Positions 53,171 to 61,149 of a DNA stretch of 64,000 nucleotides are shown piece after piece. This stretch comes from an uncultured Tateyamaria sp. Lineage in GTDB: Bacteria > Pseudomonadota > Alphaproteobacteria > Rhodobacterales > Rhodobacteraceae. The stretch lies in assembly GCF_947503705.1 (NCBI RefSeq), contig NZ_CANNES010000003.1, positions 186,001 to 250,000 on the forward strand, given 5' to 3'. A model generated the notes under the pieces. The model worked only from the letters and a program-made list of their open reading frames with translations. It ran no database searches and had not been told where the DNA came from. A program made the translations under genes and the position numbers. The first letter of the stretch is position 1. Each line of letters starts with the position of its first letter.

Positions 53171-55411
53171 ATGGCCGAACGGGTTGAAACAGAAAGCCGC
53201 AAACTGCTGGGCCGTTTGCGTGATGCGATGGCGGGCGAGGACACCGGTCAGGCGCGGCTGGACAAGATCACGCATTTGATCGCCACCAGCATCGGCAGTG
53301 AAGTCTGCTCTATCTATCTGTTTCGGGACGAAGATACGCTTGAGCTGTGCGCCACCGAAGGGTTGAACCCCGAGGCTGTGCACCAGACCCGGATGCGCCT
53401 GGGCGAGGGGCTGGTGGGCAAGGTGGCCCGCCGTCGCCGCGTGGTGAACACCGCCAACGCGCCGCAAGAGCGCGGCTTTCGTTTCATGCCCGAGACCGGC
53501 GAAGAAGTGTTTTCAAGCTTTATGGGTGTGCCGATCCTGCGTTTAGGCGACACATTGGGCGTTTTGGTCGTCCAATCGAAAGAAGCGCGCGAATTTTCCG
53601 CCGACGAGGTCTATGCCCTCGAAGTGGTCGCGATGGTTCTGGCCGAAATGGCCGAACTGGGCGCTTTTGTCGGGGACGGCAGCGCGATGGAGGCGCGGCA
53701 CAGCCAGCCTGCCATGTTGCGCGGCACCGTGGCCCAGGAAGGTGTGGCCGAGGGCCATATCTGGCTGCACGAGCCGCGTGTCGTTGTCAGCAACCCGATT
53801 GCCGACGATCCGCACCGCGAGCTTGAGCGCTTGACCGAAGCGGTCGAGGAATTGCGCGTGGGCGTGGACAAGATGCTGGCCCTGGCGTCGGTCGACAAGG
53901 AACAGGCCGAAGTCCTTGAAGCCTATAAGATGTTTGCCAATTCCAAAGGCTGGATGCGCCGGATGGAAGAGGATATCAGCCGGGGCCTCAGCGCCGAGGC
54001 GGCGGTCGAGAAAGAGCAATCGCTGGCCCGCGCGCGCATGGGCCAGGCCACCGACAGCTATTTGCGCGAACGGCTGAGCGATCTGGACGATCTGTCCAAC
54101 CGTCTTTTGCGTATTCTGACGGGGCAGGGGACCGATACCGGGGCCGAAATGCCCGCCAATCCCATTCTGGTGGCCCGCAATATTGGTCCGGCTGAGTTGT
54201 TGGATTACGGCCGAAGCCTCAAGGGGATCATCCTTGAGGCCGGATCTGTTGGCAGTCATGCGGCCATTGTCGCCCGCGCCCTCGCCATTCCGCTGATTGT
54301 CCATGCAGAGCGCGCGACGCTTGAGGCGCTCAATGGCGATCATGTGATGGTGGACGGCGAACAGGGCATCGTGCATTTGCGCCCGGACGACACTGTTGTT
54401 ACCGCCTTTCGCGACAAGATGGCGATGCAGGCGGCGGCGGTCGAGCGCTATGTCTCGATCCGGGACAAGCCTGCCGAAACGCTATGCGGGTCGGTTGTGG
54501 GTCTGCATATGAATGCCGGTTTGATGGCAGATTTGCCGTCGCTTGAGGGGTCGGGGGCCGAGGGCGTTGGCCTCTTCCGCACCGAGTTGCAATTTCTGGT
54601 GCGCAACAAGATGCCCACGCGGTCCGAGTTGAGCGCGCTTTATGCGCGCGTTCTGGATGCGGCAGGGGGTAAAACGGTGGTGTTTCGCACCCTCGATATT
54701 GGGTCGGACAAGGTGCTGCCCTATATGAAACCCAATGACGAGCCGAACCCGGCGCTGGGCTGGCGTGCGATCCGCGTGGGCCTCGACAAGCCCGGTGTTT
54801 TGCGGATGCAGTTGCAGGCGCTGATCCGGGCGGCCAATGGGCGGCCCCTGACGATCATGTTCCCCTTTGTGGCGCAATACGAGGAATACACCCAGGCCAA
54901 GGCCGAAATGGACAAGGCGCTCGACCGTGAGCGGCGTTTGGGCCATGTGGTGCCGGAAACGGTCGAAGTGGGCGCGATGCTTGAGACGCCCAGCCTTGCC
55001 TTTGCCCCTCAGAAATTCTTTGAAGAGGTCGGGTTCCTGTCGATCGGGGGCAACGACCTGAAGCAGTTCTTCTTTGCCGCGGATCGCGAGAATGAGAGGG
55101 TGCGTCGCCGCTATGATACGCTGAACGTTTCCTTCCTCAGTTTTATCGAGCGGATCGTGGAGCGGTGTGAATTGACCGGAACGTCGCTGTCATTCTGCGG
55201 CGAGGATGCGGGGCGACCCGTTGAGGCGCTGTGCCTGTCGGCCATCGGTCTGCGCAAATTGTCCATGCGCCCGGCGTCCATCGGGCCGGTGAAATCGCTG
55301 TTGCGGCGTTCAAATCTTGAGGATGTGCGCAAGGTGATCATGGATGCCCGCCATCGCGGCGACATGAACGTACGGCCCGCGATCATGGAATACCTGCGCA
55401 ATCAGGGCTGA
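53171..55411 (+). CDS. ptsP: Phosphoenolpyruvate-protein phosphotransferase PtsP (enzyme I-Ntr)
   Basis: The 746-residue protein has an N-terminal GAF domain (~18-160, 'ATSIGSEVCSIYLFRDEDTL', 'VGKVARRRRVVNTANAPQER'). The enzyme I phospho-His domain follows, with His363 in 'GSHAAIVARALAIP', and then the PEP-binding TIM barrel with 'GVGLFRTELQFLVR' and the catalytic Cys in 'SFCGEDAG'. It starts the nitrogen-related PTS phosphorelay to NPr and EIIA-Ntr. Those partners are not in the window. Confidence 0.96.
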   Translation: MAERVETESRKLLGRLRDAMAGEDTGQARLDKITHLIATSIGSEVCSIYLFRDEDTLELCATEGLNPEAVHQTRMRLGEGLVGKVARRRRVVNTANAPQERGFRFMPETGEEVFSSFMGVPILRLGDTLGVLVVQSKEAREFSADEVYALEVVAMVLAEMAELGAFVGDGSAMEARHSQPAMLRGTVAQEGVAEGHIWLHEPRVVVSNPIADDPHRELERLTEAVEELRVGVDKMLALASVDKEQAEVLEAYKMFANSKGWMRRMEEDISRGLSAEAAVEKEQSLARARMGQATDSYLRERLSDLDDLSNRLLRILTGQGTDTGAEMPANPILVARNIGPAELLDYGRSLKGIILEAGSVGSHAAIVARALAIPLIVHAERATLEALNGDHVMVDGEQGIVHLRPDDTVVTAFRDKMAMQAAAVERYVSIRDKPAETLCGSVVGLHMNAGLMADLPSLEGSGAEGVGLFRTELQFLVRNKMPTRSELSALYARVLDAAGGKTVVFRTLDIGSDKVLPYMKPNDEPNPALGWRAIRVGLDKPGVLRMQLQALIRAANGRPLTIMFPFVAQYEEYTQAKAEMDKALDRERRLGHVVPETVEVGAMLETPSLAFAPQKFFEEVGFLSIGGNDLKQFFFAADRENERVRRRYDTLNVSFLSFIERIVERCELTGTSLSFCGEDAGRPVEALCLSAIGLRKLSMRPASIGPVKSLLRRSNLEDVRKVIMDARHRGDMNVRPAIMEYLRNQG

Positions 55412-55838
55412 TTTCTCGTTCGATTTTAAGTTGTTGAACGCGTGACTTCACGTGATGCTTGCACTGTGCCCTGTGGTTACCGCACGGTTCGGAATGCGTG
55501 ATCTTATGTCTGAGCGCGACGAGAGCGTTCAGTTTAGGGATGTATTGTGCCACTTCAGAGCTGCCTGAGCGCCTTGTGGATAAGTGATTTATGAGCCCGA
55601 GACAGGCAGATTGACTTGAAAAGCGTCCCACTTAGATTCTGGATTCAGAACATATTTGATGAGTTACTCACAACCAGAGACACCTGACTTGAGGTAACAG
55701 AGCTTTTGAATGCTTTTATCCCCAGTTCTAATGTCCTGACAACGCGTCCTGTGGATAATGTGAACCCACAACGCAAACACGAAAAAACCGCCACGCATCT
55801 CACGTGGCGGTCTTTCTTTGCTAAAGCTGCCAATTGGA
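55412..55838. other. Long intergenic region with DnaA-box-like sites
   Basis: This 427-bp gap has lower GC than its flanks and no supported gene. Two exact DnaA-box 9-mers (TGTGGATAA) lie at 55575-55583 and 55750-55758, with a one-mismatch box on the other strand (TTATCCCCA, 55716-55724). The right end holds the terminator of the minus-strand ATPase gene. It might bind DnaA or carry a small RNA, but nothing proves either. Confidence 0.4.
55782..55819 (-). terminator. Rho-independent terminator after the sugar ABC ATPase gene
   Basis: ACCGCCACG (55787-55795) pairs with CGTGGCGGT (55803-55811) around 7 nt. On the minus strand it is followed by TTTTTT, and on the plus strand by CTTTCTTT, so it could work both ways. 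It lies 20 nt past the stop at 55839. Confidence 0.8.
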
Positions 55839-56900
55839 TTAGCGCAGTCGCGCCTCGCTCTGAACGTCAAAGAACATTGTCCGGCTCTCGTCGAAGGACA
55901 CGGTGACTTCGGTGCCTTCCTCCATCGCCAGATCACCTTTGGATTCGACAACCAGCCGTTCGCCCGTGGGTGTTGTCAGGTAGTCATAGGCAACGCCGCC
56001 CAACCGCTCGCGGATGTCGAGCTTGATTGCGGACGGGGCGGCCGTCAGTTCCATGTCTTGCGGGCGGATGCCCACGGTGACTTCGGTGCCGGGTGCGGGC
56101 AGGGTGACGGATGTAGGCACAACGGTGTCGGACAGGGCAGGGACACGCACGCCCCCGGCCTCGGCGACACCCTTGACAAAGTTCATTGCGGGCGAGCCAA
56201 TGAAACCCGCCACGAATTTGTTGTCGGGGTCCTGATAAAGATGCATGGGGCTGCCCACTTGTTCGATATGGCCCGCGCGCAAGACTACAATCTTGTCGGC
56301 CAAGGTCATCGCTTCGACCTGGTCGTGGGTCACATAGATCATTGTGGTGCCCAGTTCCTTGTGCAGGCGGGCAATCTCTACGCGCATATCAACGCGCAGC
56401 TCGGCATCAAGGTTCGACAAAGGCTCGTCAAAGAGGAACACCTCGGGGCCACGAACAATTGACCGGCCAATCGCCACCCGCTGACGCTGCCCCCCCGACA
56501 GAGCGGCAGGTTTGCGTTTCAGGTATTCGTCCAGCTTGAGGATTTTGGAGGCAGCACTGACCTTCTTGTTGATCTCGTCCTTGGGGACGTTGTTCATCTT
56601 GAGGCCAAAGCCCATGTTCTCTTCGACCGTCATGTGGGGGTAGAGGGCATAGGTCTGGAACACCATGGCGATGCCGCGTTGGGCGGGGTCTACATGGGTC
56701 ACGTCGCGGGCACCGATATGGATCTGGCCGCCGCTGGTTTCCTCAAGGCCCGCGATCATGCGCAGCAAGGTGGATTTGCCACAGCCCGACGGGCCGACAA
56801 AGACACAGAATTCGCCATCCTCAATCGTCAGGTCCACGTCGAAAATGACCTGCGTGGCCCCGTATTTCTTGACCGCCTTGTTCAGTGTTACGCCTGTCAT
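55839..56900 (-). CDS. Sugar ABC transporter ATP-binding protein (UgpC/MalK type)
   Basis: The 353-residue protein starts at 56900 behind GGAGGGGAG. It has Walker A 'GPSGCGKSTLLRMIAG', signature 'LSGGQRQRVAIGRSIV', Walker B 'VFLFDEPLSNLDAELR', and the MalK-like C-terminal OB/TOBE domain. It should energise the divergent transporter genes at 57922-61149. IclR lies 23 nt upstream on the same strand. Confidence 0.93.
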   Translation of the reverse strand: MTGVTLNKAVKKYGATQVIFDVDLTIEDGEFCVFVGPSGCGKSTLLRMIAGLEETSGGQIHIGARDVTHVDPAQRGIAMVFQTYALYPHMTVEENMGFGLKMNNVPKDEINKKVSAASKILKLDEYLKRKPAALSGGQRQRVAIGRSIVRGPEVFLFDEPLSNLDAELRVDMRVEIARLHKELGTTMIYVTHDQVEAMTLADKIVVLRAGHIEQVGSPMHLYQDPDNKFVAGFIGSPAMNFVKGVAEAGGVRVPALSDTVVPTSVTLPAPGTEVTVGIRPQDMELTAAPSAIKLDIRERLGGVAYDYLTTPTGERLVVESKGDLAMEEGTEVTVSFDESRTMFFDVQSEARLR

Positions 56901-56923
56901 AGGTCTCCCCTCCCAAAAAGATG

Positions 56924-57712
56924 TTACTGACTTGGAAACTGCCAATTGGCAGCCGCCTCCGCGATGTCGCGGGCCGTGGATTGCAGATGCGGGGCAAGGG
57001 CGGTCAGATCAGACAGCGACTTGCGCGCGGTGGATGTTGTTATGCTGAGCGCCCCGATAGAGCGGCCCATATCCGACAGAATCGGCACGGCGACACAGAT
57101 GATGCCGGGCTCGTGCTCTTCGCGGTCATAGGCAATGCCGTCGCGGCGAATGTCGGCCAGTTCGGCGGCCAGCGATTCGGCGCTGGTGTGGGTGTGGGCG
57201 GTATGGGCGAAATAGGCCTGCTGGGCCAAGGCATTGACCTGGGCCTCGTCACTCAGAAAGGCGATCATCGCCTTGCCGACGCCGGTGCAATAGCCGGGGC
57301 CGACCTTGCCCGCCTGGCTGAACAGTTCCAAAGGTTCGGCGGCATTGCGTTTGTCCACGTAAAGGACCTGACCACCATCGAGTTGGGCCAGGTGGATCGT
57401 CTCGCCCACCGCCTCGCTCAGCGCATCAATATGGGCCCGCGCGATAGGGGCGAGCGAGCTTTGGCGCCACGCCGCATGGGCCAGCCGCACAAGGCGCAGG
57501 CCCGGCGCATAGGTCTGCCTATCCACGTCGTAGCGTAGCATTCCAAGGTTCGTCAGGGTCTGCACCAGTCGGTACAGCGTGGCCTTGGGATGTGAGGAAA
57601 GCGACAGTAATTCGGAGAACCGCACAGGCCGTTCCAGCCCCGCAATGAGGTCGAGCACATCCAGTGCCTTGCCAATGGTGCCATCCCCCTGACGGGGGGC
57701 TTGCGTGTTCAT
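56924..57712 (-). CDS. IclR-family transcriptional regulator
   Basis: The 262-residue protein has an N-terminal winged HTH ('TIGKALDVLDLIAGLERPVR', 'HPKATLYRLVQTLTNLGML') and the C-terminal effector domain ('GQVLYVDKRNAAEP', 'GVGKAMIAFLS', 'GRSIGALSITTSTARKSLSD'). It is divergent from the alpha-galactoside transporter operon and likely represses it through the palindromes at 57784-57825. It is co-oriented with the ATPase gene. Confidence 0.93.
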   Translation of the reverse strand: MNTQAPRQGDGTIGKALDVLDLIAGLERPVRFSELLSLSSHPKATLYRLVQTLTNLGMLRYDVDRQTYAPGLRLVRLAHAAWRQSSLAPIARAHIDALSEAVGETIHLAQLDGGQVLYVDKRNAAEPLELFSQAGKVGPGYCTGVGKAMIAFLSDEAQVNALAQQAYFAHTAHTHTSAESLAAELADIRRDGIAYDREEHEPGIICVAVPILSDMGRSIGALSITTSTARKSLSDLTALAPHLQSTARDIAEAAANWQFPSQ

Positions 57713-57755
57713 CCCGGTCCTCCCAACCGCTGATCAAACCACATTCAGGAAACTG

Positions 57756-57784
57756 TTGACGCAAGCGCTGTGTCGCCGCATAGT
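57756..57784 (+). promoter_or_regulatory. Putative sigma-70-type promoter of the alpha-galactoside operon
   Basis: TTGACG (57756-57761) and CATAGT (57779-57784) are separated by 17 nt, a good -35 and a fair -10. The -10 abuts the first IclR-like palindrome, so a bound regulator would block initiation. Predicted by eye only. Confidence 0.5.
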
Positions 57785-57825
57785 TCCAATAGTTGGAATT
57801 CAGTTTCACTATGTGGAACTTCCAC
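57784..57825. promoter_or_regulatory. Twin palindromes, probable IclR operators
   Basis: TTCCAA-tag-TTGGAA (57784-57798) and GTGGAA-c-TTCCAC (57813-57825) share the TTCCA/TGGAA half-site. Their centres are about 28 bp apart, roughly under three helical turns, fitting a tetrameric IclR protein. They lie between the divergent iclR and binding-protein genes. Confidence 0.6.
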
Positions 57826-57858
57826 GAAGAGAGACTGTAAGTCAAAAGAAATCTGACT

Positions 57859-57898
57859 TTCCGTTTCCGGAGCAATGAGACAAGCTCCGGATCGGAAG
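57859..57898 (+). promoter_or_regulatory. Leader stem-loop upstream of the sugar-binding protein gene
   Basis: TTCCG and CCGGAGC (57859-57873) pair with GCTCCGG and CGGAA (57884-57897), leaving a 10-nt loop and a small internal bulge. It sits in the expected 5' leader, 24 nt before the ATG at 57922, and may stabilise or tune the abundant binding-protein message. Confidence 0.45.
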
Positions 57899-57921
57899 AA
57901 ACGGAACTAAGGGAGGAAACC

Positions 57922-59154
57922 ATGTTCCTGAATGTTAAAACCGCTGTGGCGGCGATTGCCCTGTCTGCTATGGCCGGGTCCGCCTTTGCGCGCGATCTCG
58001 TCATCAACTTTGATGACCTGAACCCAGGCCCCAAGCAGGGCTTTGAAGATGCGGTTGAGCTCTTCAAATCTGAGAACCCCGACATCAACGTGATCGTCAA
58101 CATCAACGACCGCGAAGCGCACAAAACAGCGATTCGGAACTTCTTGACCGCTGACGCGCCAGACGTGACCAGCTGGTATCCCGGCAACCGCATGGCGCCT
58201 TTCGTCGATGCGGGCCTGTTCCAGCCTGTTGACGATGTGTGGGCCGACAACGGCTTTAACGAAGACCTGGCGGCCATCAAGGCGACCATGTCGCGCGACG
58301 GCAAGATCTGGGGCGTGCCCTATTCCTACTACCAGTGGGGCATCTACTATCGCAAAGACATCTTTGACATCCTCGAGTTGGAAGAGCCCGGCACATGGGA
58401 CGAGCTGTTGGCCGCCTGTGGCAAGATGAAAGAGAACGGCGTGACGCCCTTCACCATCGGCACCAAGTTCCTTTGGACCGCAGCGGGTGTGTTCGACTAC
58501 ATCAACCTGCGCACCAACGGCTATGACGTGCACAACGCCCTGACCGCAGGCGAGATCAAGTACACCGATCCGCGCATTCGCGCGACATTCGCCAACTGGG
58601 AAACGCTGATCAACGAATGTGGCTTTGTCGACAACCACGCTTCGATGTCCTGGCAGGACGCCATCGCGCCTTTCGCCAATGGTGACGCGGCGATGTATGT
58701 GATGGGCAACTTCTCGGTCGACGGCTACAAGAACGCAGGTTTGACCGAAGATCAGATCGACTTCATGCCGTTCCCGACCATCGACGCGGCTATCCCACCG
58801 GCTGAAGAAGCGCCTGCGGACGCCTTCTTTATCCCCACCAACGCGAAGAACGTCGAAGATGCCAAGAAATTCCTGGCCTTTGTCGCGCGCCCTGATGTGC
58901 AGACCCAGTGGAACAAGACCATCGGTCAGCTGCCCATCAACTCCAAGGCCGACATCTCGGATGACAAGTTCATCCAGGAAGGTTTTGCCCTGCTGAACGC
59001 GGCCACGGGACTCGCGCAGTTCTATGACCGTGACGCCCCTGCGGCAATGGCCAAGGCGGGCATGGAAGGCTTCCAGGAGTTCATGCTGGACACGTCCAAA
59101 GTGGACGCGATCCTTGAGCGCCTCGATACCGTTCAGGAAGAAGTCTACAAGTAA
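57922..59154 (+). CDS. Sugar ABC transporter substrate-binding protein
   Basis: The 410-residue protein has a signal peptide (cleavage near SAFA-RDL) and the family-1 binding-protein pattern: 'EDAVELFKSENPDINVIVNI', 'NRMAPFVDAGLFQPVDDVWA' and 'KIWGVPYSYYQWGIYYRKDI'. AAGGGAGGAAACC precedes the ATG. It captures the substrate in the periplasm. The alpha-galactosidase in the same operon points to melibiose- or raffinose-like sugars. It is followed by a stem-loop. Confidence 0.93.
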   Translation: MFLNVKTAVAAIALSAMAGSAFARDLVINFDDLNPGPKQGFEDAVELFKSENPDINVIVNINDREAHKTAIRNFLTADAPDVTSWYPGNRMAPFVDAGLFQPVDDVWADNGFNEDLAAIKATMSRDGKIWGVPYSYYQWGIYYRKDIFDILELEEPGTWDELLAACGKMKENGVTPFTIGTKFLWTAAGVFDYINLRTNGYDVHNALTAGEIKYTDPRIRATFANWETLINECGFVDNHASMSWQDAIAPFANGDAAMYVMGNFSVDGYKNAGLTEDQIDFMPFPTIDAAIPPAEEAPADAFFIPTNAKNVEDAKKFLAFVARPDVQTQWNKTIGQLPINSKADISDDKFIQEGFALLNAATGLAQFYDRDAPAAMAKAGMEGFQEFMLDTSKVDAILERLDTVQEEVYK

Positions 59155-59164
59155 GATTTCATCG

Positions 59165-59196
59165 CGGGGCGCGCGGATCGTGCGCCCCGCCATTTT
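59165..59196 (+). terminator. Stem-loop between the binding protein and permease genes
   Basis: GGGGCGC (59166-59172) pairs with GCGCCCC (59182-59188), and CCATTTTT follows. It sits 11 nt past the binding-protein stop, within the 158-bp gap before the first permease gene. Such partial terminators commonly keep binding protein in excess over the membrane subunits. Confidence 0.65.
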
Positions 59197-59312
59197 TCCC
59201 ATTAATCCTTTGTAAACGCTTAATTTGCGCGTTTTCAAAAGCTTAGTGTTTGTCCTCTCGTTTTCGATTGGGGGGACAGGTTTTCGATACCTAAAAACAG
59301 GAGTGCGCGCCC

Positions 59313-60299
59313 ATGTCCGATGCCACGCATCAATCGCAGGCCGAACCAAGCTGGCTGAGCCGCAACAAGCTGGCGGTGGCCCCGTGGATTTTCTTGATCC
59401 CTGCGCTCATCTTCTTTGCCATTTACGTGGTCATTCCGATCTTTGAGTCGCTCTGGCTGTCGCTTTATGAATGGAACGGCCTTTATGATGCGGACGGTAA
59501 TTCGACCGCCACTTGGGTCGGGTTTCAAAATTACGTCAAGCTGTGGGACGATCCCAATTTCTGGACCTCGCTGCGCAACAACATCGCCTGGCTGATCCTC
59601 TATATGCTGGCCGTGCCCCTGGGCCTGTTCATCGCTTTGTTCTTGAACCAGACCGTCACGGGGATGCGATTTTACAAGTCGATGTTTTTCTTTCCCTTTG
59701 TCATCTCGCAGGTCGTTGTGGGCCTGATCTTTGGCTGGTTCTACAACCCGGACTTTGGGGTCGTCGGCACCGTGTGGAAGGCGATTTTCTGCGAGGAAAC
59801 CACCAACATCCTGGGCAACGTGACCTTTACCTGCTCGCGCCCCGCGCCTGACATCCTGTCGAGCCCCGAATGGGCCACTTACGGCATCATCGCCGCCGGT
59901 TTGTGGCCCCAGATCGCCTATTGCATGATCCTCTATCTCACCGGCCTGAACAACGTCGCCTCTGACCAGATCGAAGCCGCGCGTCTGGATGGGGCCAAGG
60001 GCTGGAAGATGCTGTGGTACGTGGTCGTGCCGCAACTGAAACCCGCCACATTCATTGCCATCGTGGTCACTGTGATCGGGGCGCTGCGTTCGTTCGATAT
60101 GATCGCGATCATGACTCAGGGCGGACCGTTCGGATCAACCAATGTACTATCGCATTACATGTATGAGGTCGCGATTTCCGAATACGGTGAGCGGTATGGT
60201 TACGGGTCGTCCGTGGCGACGGTTCTGTTCGGCATCATGCTGATTTTCATCAGCTATTTCCTCTGGCAGATGTACCAAGAAGAGAAGGGGGGCCGCTGA
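59313..60299 (+). CDS. Sugar ABC transporter permease 1
   Basis: The 328-residue MalF-type protein has about six membrane helices. The EAA loop reads 'DQIEAARLDGAKGWKMLWYV', which contacts the ATPase. Residues ~155-185 carry an insert with two Cys between helices. Its stop is 2 nt before the second permease gene. It works with the binding protein upstream and the divergent ATPase. Confidence 0.94.
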   Translation: MSDATHQSQAEPSWLSRNKLAVAPWIFLIPALIFFAIYVVIPIFESLWLSLYEWNGLYDADGNSTATWVGFQNYVKLWDDPNFWTSLRNNIAWLILYMLAVPLGLFIALFLNQTVTGMRFYKSMFFFPFVISQVVVGLIFGWFYNPDFGVVGTVWKAIFCEETTNILGNVTFTCSRPAPDILSSPEWATYGIIAAGLWPQIAYCMILYLTGLNNVASDQIEAARLDGAKGWKMLWYVVVPQLKPATFIAIVVTVIGALRSFDMIAIMTQGGPFGSTNVLSHYMYEVAISEYGERYGYGSSVATVLFGIMLIFISYFLWQMYQEEKGGR

Positions 60300-60300
60300 G

Positions 60301-61149
60301 ATGTTTCCGCGTCCAATTCAAAAATCCGCAGCACCCGCCCGCTTTGCCTATCAGGCGTTCCTGCCCTTCGCCCTGATCCTGTGGCTCTTGCCGCTGATCG
60401 CGATCCTGCTGACGTCGATCCGCTCGGCGCAGGATATCAACTCGGGCAACGTGTTTGGCTGGCCGTCTGAATTTGCCCTGATCGAGAACTATTCGGCAGT
60501 ATTCACGCAATCGGCCGCCGCGCAATACATGCTGAACTCGGTGCTGATCACGGTGCCCACGGTCATGATCTCGGTCGCTTTGGCCTGCCTTGCAGGGTAT
60601 GCGCTGGCGATCTACCGGTTCCGGGTCGCCTTGCCGCTTTTCTTCCTCTTTGTGGCGGGCAATTTCATCCCCTTTCAAATCTTGATGGTGCCGGTGCGGG
60701 ACATGTCGGTGCAGACGGGGCTTTATGACACGATTGCGGGACAGTTCCTGTTCCATGCGGCCTTCCAAACCGGCTTTTGCACCCTGTTCATGCGTAACTT
60801 TATCAAGGCCTTACCCTTTGATCTGGTAGAATCCGCGAGGATCGAGGGCATCGCAGAGTGGAAGATTTTCTGGTACGTGATGCTGCCCCTTGTGCGGCCC
60901 GCAATTGCAGCACTTGCAGTGTTGATCTTTACCTTTGTCTGGAACGACTTTTTCTGGGCCAACGTGCTGACCCAAGGGGAAGGGGCCAAACCCATCACCG
61001 CCGGTGTGCGTGCCTTGAACGGCCAGTTTGTGAACAACTGGCACCTCGTCTCTGCCGCCTCGTTGATGGCGGCCATCCCGCCGGTTCTGATGTTCTTTGC
61101 GATGCAGAAACACTTCATCACCGGTCTGACCCTGGGGGCGGTAAAGTGA
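60301..61149 (+). CDS. Sugar ABC transporter permease 2
   Basis: The 282-residue MalG-type protein has six helices and the EAA loop 'DLVESARIEGIAEWKIFWYV'. It ends 'KHFITGLTLGAVK', the usual C-terminus of MalG-like permeases. It overlaps the alpha-galactosidase gene by 4 nt (GTGA), tying uptake to hydrolysis. Confidence 0.94.
   Translation: MFPRPIQKSAAPARFAYQAFLPFALILWLLPLIAILLTSIRSAQDINSGNVFGWPSEFALIENYSAVFTQSAAAQYMLNSVLITVPTVMISVALACLAGYALAIYRFRVALPLFFLFVAGNFIPFQILMVPVRDMSVQTGLYDTIAGQFLFHAAFQTGFCTLFMRNFIKALPFDLVESARIEGIAEWKIFWYVMLPLVRPAIAALAVLIFTFVWNDFFWANVLTQGEGAKPITAGVRALNGQFVNNWHLVSAASLMAAIPPVLMFFAMQKHFITGLTLGAVK

Noticed and set aside
51568-53244. 558-codon minus-strand open frame opposite lysC
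   Set aside because: lysC is certain from its kinase and ACT motifs; the opposite frame has no recognisable domain.
55412-55838. Chromosome origin oriC
   Set aside because: Only two exact DnaA boxes, no clear AT-rich unwinding element, and no dnaA, hemE, parAB or rpsT gene nearby.
57907-59349. 480-codon minus-strand open frame opposite the sugar-binding protein gene
   Set aside because: The plus-strand binding protein has a signal peptide and family motifs; the reverse frame crosses its stop and a stem-loop.
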